A stretch of 64,000 nucleotides of DNA from Lepas anatifera. Lineage: Eukaryota; Arthropoda; Thecostraca; Lepadidae. Under the pieces are notes generated by a model. The model saw nothing but the letters and a program-made list of their open reading frames with translations. It was not told where the DNA came from and did no database searches. Where the stretch lies: contig JAOTON010000767.1 of the NCBI GenBank assembly GCA_034440635.1, positions 2,018,501 to 2,082,500 of the forward strand, in the 5' to 3' direction. Below are positions 55,391 to 64,000 of the stretch, piece by piece (the first letter of the stretch is position 1; the number at the start of each line of letters is the position of its first letter). A program made the position numbers and the translations under genes.

Positions 55391-56915
55391 GTGACGCGGT
55401 GCTGAGTCCATACAGTGGTGTTTATTTTCCCAGCTGCGCTCAACGGCGCGGGACGCGGCCGATGCCGCGGCCGTCCGCAGCTGAGGAGCTGCCTCTGTCT
55501 GACGCTGTCTGTCGTCAGGGCGTGAACTAGTCTGCATCAGCAGGCAGCAGTCGATGTACTCAGCCGTGTTTAAGCTAGCGCTGGATGTAACGTTGGTGGC
55601 TCGATGATGGGGAACCTTTTTTGTCATGATGGCACCAGAGACTACTGTTCTGGTGCCTGGAACTTTGGTTTTGAGCTATGACCAGGTCAGTTCTGTCTTC
55701 TCTCCTTGAAAGGGTAGGGGACAACGTTGAATATTTTTGGTGGATTAATGTGAATCCGATTAATTTGAAGCTTTCCATGTCCTAAGGCTTTTCGTGACAT
55801 TTCTGGGGGCCAAGTTGGAGATGTGTATTTGTGACTTCTGGATGGTAAATGTGCTTAATAAGAAGAAACGTTTTATTTTGCCGCCCCGATGCTTTCCTTA
55901 TGAATCTTATATATTATCACTTTTACTTATATACACACCTTAAGGCCATACCTCCTGGGACAGTTGGTAGCATTAAATTGACTTTGGGTCTGATGAAGAG
56001 TATGATTAAGGGTCTGGGAGACTGTACTTACCTGGCTTGGGGTCAGATTAGCGTAAAATATGCTAGTTTCGGGTCGTTCGATTGGCCTTGACGAGAGGTT
56101 TATCTGCAAGGATAGGCACCTTGACATACAGTTGCTGTCAACTTATGTTAACATTTCAGTTCAATTTATTTATCGCAGGAATATCCCGGTTGCATGGATG
56201 CACTGTTATCCATGCTTTTTATGCTCCTACGTCTGTTCAGGCTTTTTCATGTCTATTTCTTTCATGCTCCTAGAAATGTCAACCTCCATCTCGAAGGGGC
56301 CGTCTTTGAACGTATTGGTGTGCAGTCTTGACCCGACCTTATATCTCTTGACACTACTTTAATTTGTATTCTTGGTTGCAACGGAATGCTTCCGGAAATT
56401 GTTTTATCTCTTCAAAGCCGAGTTAAAATAAATTGCGTTTGAAATAAGATAAAGTGTAGCGAGCTAAATCACGTTGAACCTAGATCTAGTTCTTCTCACT
56501 GGTGGTGGGGTATTTTAAGAGCTTTGGAATGGAGCTTACTGCGACTTTATAGTGGTTGTTGTTCTTGAGATAAATGAGGTGAAGCTGCCCTTCAATTTGG
56601 TGAGTGTCCCTTGGGATGACCTTTGGTGACCCAATTTTGACAGCCAAAATGGGGAGTGACGTCGATTGTGAGAAGTATTCACCAGCTGTCTGATTGTTTT
56701 CCTGCGTCTTCTTTATGCCTTTTGACGGATGGTTTTGGGTTAGAGGAGGCTCAAACATGATGCCTCAGCCGGCGACGAAGTTAGCTGAGATCTCAGCGCA
56801 CTGAGGGATAGATGACGGACTTCCCAGTCGGTCATTGTTGGAAATCGCTCTCATGGATAAGATTGGTGTGTTTGTGGGTTTTTTGTCTGCTTATTAATTT
56901 GTATTGTTGTTAACT
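55391..56915. other. No recognisable gene
   Basis: Unassigned sequence. A minus-strand frame at 56486-56758 looks somewhat protein-like but could not be placed. Confidence 0.4.
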
Positions 56916-57085
56916 CAGTGGCGGATCCATGACTTCATTTCGCGGTGGGGGGGTGCTAGGGGGGCTTGAGCCTCCGCCACCATTGCCTCGGGTCAGCCTC
57001 CGGCTATTAATTTACCATAGGCACTCTGACATTTCGGGGAGAGGGTTTGAGCTCCCCTAGCCCCTCCTTTGTATCCGCCATAGTG
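56916..57085 (+). mobile_element. hAT-like MITE, CAGTGGCGG subfamily
   Basis: CAGTGGCGGATCCATGACTT to TGTATCCGCCATAGTG, with GGGGGGCTTGAGCC and GAGCTCCCCTAGCCCCTCC inside, as in 47873-48030. Confidence 0.72.
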
Positions 57086-57731
57086 TCGACTGTAAAACGA
57101 TCCAGCCTAGTTCGGGGTTTAAATAGCTTGATCAGTCGTTGCCCTGTTTTACCTCCAATTTGCTGCAGCATTCGTGATGCCGGGTCCGATTTCCCTGCTC
57201 ATATATATCGCCACTAGGTGAGTGGCCTTGCTTTCTCTCGGTTCGGTGGCAAGGATATGTGATTTTTTACCCTGTCCATTCGGCACGTTTTGTGTGGTGT
57301 TGCGTAACCAACCCCGGGGGGCCACGATCCTTCGCCGTGTTGCTATCTTGAAGGGTGTTGTCTTAGTATACCGATAATATTCTTACGATGGTTGGTGTTT
57401 ACCCGAAAACGGGAGGGTATTGAGGAATCATGCACGAAGAAACGTCCTTCTCCAAATACGTGTGCCGAATGTAAGCATGTGGCTTTCGTGGGGAGGCATG
57501 TTTTTAGTCCGTGATTGATGTTGCAGCTCAGGCTCTCAGCTGTTAAGACAGCGTAATGAATCATTGTGAAAGATGGTTTAAAGCCATTAGTCTGGAAGGG
57601 CTATATTTCTGATTCTACCTTCACCGCAAGAGTGCAGATTGAACACTGCCCCCTCCCTCATGCTGTCTCCGCCTTGCTCAACTGGTCTTCATGGCAGGTG
57701 ATGAGCCTCTCTCCTTAATTTTTTCCTAGGA

Positions 57732-57900
57732 GCAACCTTGTCAGATTGGGTCTGGATGGCACAGTCCGTTAGGTGGCAATTCGAGAGTGAGTCAGTCAGA
57801 GATATCTAGTCGGCAATTCGGGCTCCTTCTCCGGAAGGTTGCGGTTCAAGCTTACCCAGAGGCAGACCTGTGCGCTCTTTACATAATAATATTAATGTGG
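57732..57900 (+). ncRNA. Possible tRNA-derived SINE
   Basis: GGATGGCACAGTCCGTTAGG resembles an A box (GGxTGGCxCAGTCxGTTAG). A B-box-like GCGGTTCAAGCTT lies about 100 bp downstream, farther than normal, so an insertion is likely. Ends in an AT-rich ATAATAATATTAAT tail. Confidence 0.4.
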
Positions 57901-58553
57901 CGTGGGTGCCAGCCGTTTCAACAGCCCCTCCATCTGGGCCGTATTTGTCTGTATGGTTGTCTCCTAATTATTCTGGGCTGGTCGCCTATTTTAGCAGACT
58001 GAAGGCCGTACCATTCTCACATTACGCTACGTGGCAGCCGACCGGGCCGAACCAGGTATCTCCCTCCTTACGCCGAGGTTTGCCGCAGCTGGCGTGCCCT
58101 ACCCCATGTAAAAAAGGCTCATTAGCTCACCAGCGGCCGGCCGATTGGGTAATTGATGGCACGATAAACGGCTCTGTTGCCGGTTACTTGGTTAGGGGAC
58201 GCCCGACTGTCTGATGGGAACCAATGACTTGTTTCCCGTTGGTCGGGAGTCCGGCTATGGAGTGGAACGTCTCGGCCGGGTCTGCAGCCGCTGGCGCTGT
58301 CGGTGGCTGCGTGGCCGTCAGGCTCCTTATCTCTCCGGCCACGTCCTGCCAGACATCGGTGCCCACCGCATCCGCGCGCTGCCCGCTGTCCCTTCCGGAA
58401 GGGTCAGGGACAGCCCGGCCTCATTACCTATCGCCGGATCTTCATATCCGCGTCCAGTGTCTGGGGAAGTAGCGTCCAACGTCCTGCCCTGCATGGCCTC
58501 CCTCTCAGGAGAATGCTCATGGGGTCCGCTATTGAACCGTTCAACCTATCTGG

Positions 58554-58750
58554 GGGCGCGGTAGTGGAGTGGTCGGCACAGCTGGCTCCCACGCAGCCGA
58601 CCCGGGTTCAAGGCCTAGGGGCTTCTCCGAACAAGGAGCAAGCTGGCTCCCGAGAAACCCTTCCAACAGGGAAAGAATTGGCGAAGACATATGGCCCTGG
58701 CAATCGAAGCGTCGAGAATCCCAATAATTATTATAATTATTATTATTACC
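58554..58750 (+). ncRNA. tRNA-derived SINE with ATT tail
   Basis: GCGCGGTAGTGGAGTGGTCG gives the A box, and CGACCCGGGTTCAAGGCC the B box at tRNA spacing. About 100 bp of non-tRNA body follows, then a simple AATTATTATAATTATTATTA tail. This is the usual plan of a tRNA-type SINE. Confidence 0.65.
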
Positions 58751-59788
58751 GACTTATCTGCCACCCTCCACTCTACCTCCGCAACATTTCGCCGTCGGAG
58801 CCGCGCGTCGCTCATTGCATCACGCTTAAGATTTTGCTGTTTTAGAAGTCACCATTAATAAACTGCTCCAGCTCATCCTTAATTCCCTGACTTCCTCGCG
58901 GCTGCCGCTTTTTGTCCCAGCCGACCATGTGTTTGTTTTGTTTCCACATGTCCTTGTTTGTTTTCAGCGCCGCCGGGTAGGCGCTCTGTTTGGAGAGCCG
59001 CACGCTGCTGTTTGGCTGACCCCACGCCGAAGCAGTCCTATACTAATGCTCGGTCCCTCGGAGCTATGAACCACCTCAGGCCACACGATGGCTACTGCTG
59101 TTGTGTGTTGTGCAGGACTGATAGTCAGTATCACAATGGCGCGGTTGGGCAAGGGGCGTCCCTTCCGCTGGAAGTAGTGAGACGTCGGATCCAGCGCCTG
59201 GACCTGTCACGATGCCGCCTCGCCTTCACCGCCTGGGCGGTTCTCCTTGCTCTGGGACCCTGATGTTGGATGCTGTGATGATGAAGGTAGCGTGTTTGCG
59301 TCGTCAGTCCAGCGACTCGTGAACCTGAGTGCGATGGAGCTGCTGCCCCCGTCCATGTCTGATCAGGTCCTCCTGAAACTTTGGGCGCGGTGATTTCGAC
59401 TTTAACCGAGTGCAACTATGTCGTAGTTTTGTGGTAAATTCCGGTTTGGTGGCTGAGTCTGGTTTCTGCGCTGCCTATGTAACTTGTTTGTCGTTACGTA
59501 CACCCTGGTTTTCAGAAAAAAACGTCTTCATTGTCGCTGTCAGTCTAGCGTATAAACTAAGTATAATAAATCTAAGTGTAATGGAACTGCTACGGCCGTG
59601 AGAGGACACTGGAACCAATATTCCCCTTATTTGAAATAGCAAAGTAAGAATTGGAAGTGATTCAGTACTGTCGGTCAGTTTTGGTGCCCTGCATTTGCAA
59701 CGATGCAGGTATACTTAGCTGTAATTATTTCTGCGATGCTGAATGATATATCAGGGTTGACGTAAACATGAACTTTAATAAACATGAT

Positions 59789-59907
59789 CAGTGGCGGTTA
59801 TCCGAGCACCTATAGTTAATACATTGGCGAGAGGCTGTCCGAGGTACTGGCGGGTGAGGCTCGAGCCCTCTAGCCGCCCCCCAAATGAACTCCTGAATCC
59901 ACCACTG
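59789..59907 (-). mobile_element. hAT-like MITE, CAGTGGCGG subfamily
   Basis: Ends CAGTGGCGG and CCACCACTG bound 119 bp that include GAGGCTCGAGCCCTCTAGCC in reverse order to the 47873 copy. Flanking 8-mers AACATGAT and AACATAGT match in 6 of 8 positions. Confidence 0.7.
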
Positions 59908-60804
59908 AACATAGTGTCATGCGAATTGCAACTTACGCTCACGGTGCATTCAGGACATTAAGACTATATTCATGGCTTTTGCCAATTGATTGATGAAGTC
60001 GCTGCAGGAGTGCGCCTGAGCTGTTTTGCATCTGCTGGCTCCGTTGGCGCCTGCTGGAGGTACCCTGCCTGTTGTCCTGCAACGTTTGCCCGCTCTGTTG
60101 CAATCTCGTTTTCCTGCACAGATAGTGGTTATGAACATCGGGGCACGCTGTATTCTCTTGAGATGCAAGAGAACGGATGCCCACATCCGGCAAGGGGAGA
60201 GGCTCAAACGAAACCGAACCATCTCGTTTATTCGCGCTATCATTTAACGAAATCTAGACATCTACCAATTGTAATCGCTTGAGATGCGTTACCTGGAAAT
60301 ACAGGGAAGTGTTCACTCGCGTCGGCTGTGGGCGCGGTAACCGCGTGGTCCGCCTGTGAGTCGGGCACGCCGGCTGCTGCACGGGGCGGTGGCGGGTGCC
60401 CGCGCTGCTGCACTGGCGGCGTTCATCGATCCTGGGCGGGGGCGGGGGCGGTCCTGGCCGGGTGAGCTGCCCAGGGCGGGAGCACAGTCAGACCTGCCCT
60501 CCTATACGCCAGATTAGAATCGGGGGTCTCATTACACTGATCCCTCTCTCTTCTTAACCCGCATCATGGAAACAAGTACAATGGTTACCTCAAATAAGAC
60601 TTTGCTCTTTGTCGTTTCTCCCGATAAATGTTTACCGCCAAATGTAGCAATAACAAAACCGCTAGGTATTCTTACTTCAATAGCTGTTGCCTCACCATTG
60701 GGTGTAGCCTGATTTCCCGGCCGGCGAGCGGTGGGTTCAAACACGCTCCGCGCGCAGCCGAAACACGTGCCTGAGTCGAGCGTCCTCTGCCCCCGGGGCG
60801 TTTG

Positions 60805-60812
60805 TGACGTCA
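60805..60812. promoter_or_regulatory. CRE-type palindrome
   Basis: TGACGTCA in a GC-rich stretch (60720-60840). No gene start is identified, so this is only a motif match. Confidence 0.25.
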
Positions 60813-61221
60813 CGGCCGGGCTGCGATGTGGCAGAGGTCGTGAGAAGCTTTATTATATGCAGTGTTCTGCACATCTTCCATACTCCCCGCTCGTGCTGGC
60901 GGGAGGGTGTGTCGGAATTTGGCTGTTATCCTCCGCAGCAGAGATAGCTTGCATGAAAATGGTCCGCTCTAGCCCCGGGGAGGTTTTCTGGCGTGCACGC
61001 CCGTGTTTACCGCCGCTGTATTCCGGAAAGCTGGGTTTGCACAGCCGAGTGTGTATCGCTCTGGACGCCCCACTGATTTTAAGCTGCCAGCTGAGCTGGA
61101 TATGGACTCTGAAGGAGTCGGAACTGGGCTGCTGTCTGGAGTGTCACGCGCCGTCGCACGCTGCACCATTGTTCCTGCCTCGGGGCCGCGTGACGACGCC
61201 GCCGCCGCGCCGGCAGTGGGA

Positions 61222-61456
61222 GACATGGATACCGCCGGCGGGGAAGTGGGGAGGCATGGATACCTCCGGTGGGGCAGTGGGGAGGCATGGATACCGCCGG
61301 CGGGGCAGTGGGGAGGCATGGATACCGCCGGCGGGGCAGTGGGGGAGGCATGGATACTGCCGGCGGGGCAGTGGAGAGGCACGGATACCGCCGGCGGGGC
61401 AGTGGAGAGGCACGGATACCGCCGGCGGGGCAGTGGGGAGGCATGGATACCGCCGC
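61222..61456. repeat. 31-bp minisatellite, about 8 units
   Basis: The unit is ATGGATACCGCCGGCGGGGC plus AGTGGGGAGGC. Because 31 is not divisible by three the three frames rotate unit by unit, yet all stay open on both strands. The 311-codon frame 60731-61666 crosses this array and owes its length to it. Confidence 0.92.
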
Positions 61457-61977
61457 TCTCGGCCCGCAGCAGCCAAGTCAGTATCAGAGCACACTGTCAC
61501 ACTCAGTTTGGAAGCGACTATGACTGGGACGTTGGGGTGGAAATCAGATTGCAACCGAGACACTCAGAATAAGAGCAGCAAGAGAACAGCCAAATGCGGC
61601 CATCAACTAAAATGTGACTCATATGGCGCTGTGCGCGAAGCGCTGGCGATAGGAGGCTTGGTCTAGGTCTCCATTGTCTGCTTCACCGCCCGTGACCTTG
61701 GGGGCATTTACTGTATTGTGGGAACGGCAGACACGGAGTGTTCCAAAGAAAGTGAAAGGTTTATTTTAAACATAATTATCTGGGAGCGAATAGGCATGAA
61801 ATGTACGTTTTTTGGCATCAGCTTGAGGTAAAATGCATGCCAATTTTGTCTTCTTCATTTGTGCGTCATTGTTTTGCACGTTCCCACCTGAGAGGACAAA
61901 AATCAAAACACGTGCATTTCTGTTGTAGAGGCATTAGCTGTCCTTGGCATTCCAGCAGGAACGCTGAGAGGTATGTA

Positions 61978-62207
61978 CATAAGCGGATCTAGGATTTGCG
62001 ATCGGGGGAGGGTGCCATCCGGACCAGGGGTACCATCTTTGATCGGCAAACCTATCAGCTGGGCGCCAAGTCCTATCGTGGGGGCTGCGATGCTCGCATC
62101 CTGCGTGAGGGGTGGGATGCGAAATTCTAGGAGGCGCCATCGACCTTCTAGGAGGCATCGAGTGTCGATCGGGGTAATTATCCCCCTGCCCCCTGGATCC
62201 GCCAATG
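61978..62207 (-). mobile_element. hAT-like MITE, inverted copy
   Basis: Left end CATAAGCGGATCTAGG, right end CCTGGATCCGCCAATG, body inverted relative to 36105-36385 (ATCCGGACCAGGGGTACC at the left, TCGATCGGGG at the right). 8-bp flanks are not identical. Confidence 0.85.
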
Positions 62208-64000
62208 GTAGGTAGCTATTGAGAAGTTCTCGTATGCCCTGTAGATGGAGTGTGGGGACACCACGAACCATTGGCAGCAGCAAGACGGTGGCCTCACTTT
62301 TCACGCGACACGAAGTCAGTGACTTAGTTGCAAATGTAGGTTGGTGACTGCGTGGTCGTGAAAGTGGTCGTGGTCAGCTGTTCATAGTGGTCCATCCTGA
62401 GCCCGCTGCTTTCTGCGTTGTTGCACCCGCTGGGCTTGGTACGCAGAGAAATCACCAAAGAGCAGGTACATAGCTGAAGTAAGTTAAGGTTTCTGCGATC
62501 ACCTCGGAGACATACATACCCAGGCTTGGAAAGGGACGAAGGCGGGTGGTGGCGCGTGTCTCGGGAAACCTGCAGGAAGCACATGAGAAGCCCCGTAGTG
62601 TACTCTTCAATAAGAATGAGACAGTGAAGACCACGGCAGAATACACTTCAATTGTTGCATACTTCCGCCATTTCGTGTATCTTCCGAAGTCTATAACAGT
62701 TAGTCAGTCATGAGCAAAACAGATGCGTTGCTTACATTTTGATCATCCTGGAGACATTGCAATCAAAATGGAAGTCTACGGCCGCGCAGATTGTTAGATA
62801 TGTCTTTTTTTTAGTCCAGGGGTGTTCTTAGCTTCAACATTAGAATTGCTGGTACTGATTAAGTGGTAGTGCTGGTACTTATGCTGGTACGTACACTTAC
62901 CATAATTGGCCGTTTGAGGAGAAATATCTGATGCGCCCATGACTGGCGAAGATTGCGATGACGGAGAAGTATGCTGGTGGCTGGGACCATCGCCACAGTA
63001 GCGGGCTATACAAGAGACTCAGGGGAGGGGGACAACGACCCGAGGGGGAGGGGACCGAATACAGAGCCACATCGATCGATTCGCCGGCGCCACTGGAAAG
63101 GGCAGGGCGTCCCCCGTCCTGCTCACATCGCTGCGTCCAGCCCGCCCCGGGACGGCAACGGCCAACGCGGGATTATGTGCGCTCTTCAGCCAGCTATTTT
63201 TGTGATATTTGCCTTTTGAAGCTCATAGATTTACTGCAAAAGATTGTGCGCCGTTCTCATTCCCGTAGCTTTGGTCTGCGGCTCCGCTGCTGAGAGCTCT
63301 AGTCACGGGCGCTGGGGTACCAGAGAAGATACAGTATGTGCATATGCATGTCTCTGTCAGTAGACACTGCCTACTGACAGAGGCACTTATGTATGTACTT
63401 GAGGCTTGCCCGTGGGTTTCAGCGCTGAGGGACCTACTTGCGGTTAGGCCAGAAGTTCCATTACGGAGGGTGGTAGCGTGCGGTCCGCCCTCAGGTCGCG
63501 GTCCTGTGGGAGGTACCAAACGGCTCTGGTAATTTGGGAGGCATCAAACGGTTCGGCCGGGAGCTTCGGCACCGCCTTGTTGCCTCGCGGTCGGCGGGGC
63601 GTCGTCGTGGCGCAACGCAAGGTCTGTTTCGGCGCCTCCTCGGAAAAAAAGATGAGAATAGCTTAAAGGAGATAGGAGCAGGTGCGAAAATCTGTGTCGG
63701 CTGGAACTGACTGGGAGCAGATACTGATCACCTGATCAGCAGATACTGATTGTTACTGATCAACGCGATTATTGCAAGCGTAGCGAAGCTAAGGAATTCG
63801 AGTAAGGCTTGCACGCTCATTTTATGTATTTTACCGGAAATGGCGCTGGAAAAAATCACGATCACAAACTACCTACTAAAGTCAATTTCTCATGGTACAA
63901 TGACATATTTTTACTTATTAATTGGAACTTCTGCCAGAATTATGCTCCTTTGACCTCCTTCGAAAACAGTCTCTCGTTTGAGAGGAGATTGGAAGAGGTT
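62208..64000. other. No recognisable gene
   Basis: Unassigned sequence; frames are short and unconserved. A hairpin at 63352-63382 is listed separately. Confidence 0.4.
63352..63382. repeat. 12-bp perfect hairpin
   Basis: CTCTGTCAGTAG and CTACTGACAGAG flank a 7-base loop ACACTGC. Imperfect pairing may extend outward (GTGCATATGCAT against ATGTATGTAC). Confidence 0.8.

Noticed and set aside
56486..56758. Minus-strand ORF with HLIYLKNNNHYKVAV, vaguely like an OTU-type protease end
   Set aside because: The resemblance is confined to a few residues around NNNHY and the upstream frame could not be continued; too weak to annotate.
60731..61666. 311-codon ORF, the longest in the window
   Set aside because: Its length comes from the 31-bp GC-rich array; the parts outside the array have no recognisable domain and there are equally open frames on the other strand.

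Overview
The window looks like gene-poor, repeat-dense nuclear DNA from an invertebrate, most likely an arthropod. It has split genes with GT-AG introns, two classes of LINE fragments, a Penelope-like retroelement, hAT-type and TTAA-flanked non-autonomous DNA elements, tRNA-derived SINEs and many minisatellites. There are no bacterial operons, CRISPR arrays or rRNA. The calcineurin B tail encoded in the last exon ([15 protein letters not shown]) has the GNTD form that I associate with arthropod CanB; a crustacean would fit but I cannot prove it.

Host genes. (1) 2133-4851 (+): the last two exons of an SLC22-type organic ion transporter; the earlier exons lie off the left edge. (2) 26630-35471 (-): a complete calcineurin regulatory subunit B gene, six coding exons adding up to 170 codons, with all four EF-hand loops intact. 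(3) 54072-54178 (+): one isolated exon from the start of an unconventional myosin motor domain. Two further splice-bounded candidate exons (25156-25265 + and 39331-39450 -) are unidentified.

Mobile DNA. Three related families of TTAA-bounded elements (called here FI, FII, FIII) recur at 10.6-11.5, 13.3-15.8, 18.5-19.5, 22.9-23.9, 27.4-28.5 and 45.8-46.7 kb. They share an end architecture (TTAAC + CGC + family-specific core + G-run + perfect hairpin) and are packed with AGGTCA/TGACCT hexamers. Between 17.97 and 24.26 kb is a Penelope-like element built as a 2.3-kb inverted duplication around a reverse transcriptase; each arm holds a GIY-YIG endonuclease end, an FII element at the same site, and the start of another Penelope ORF. 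hAT-like MITEs with CATAGGCGGATCC ends and 8-bp target duplications cluster at 36-40 kb and recur to 62 kb. LINE fragments lie at 0.6-2.0, 9.15-9.64 and 43.8-44.2 kb.

The right third (41-64 kb) is more GC-rich. It contains minisatellites, SINEs and MITEs with little recognisable coding sequence other than the myosin exon. Most long ORFs in the window are artefacts of tandem repeats or of GC-rich MITEs.
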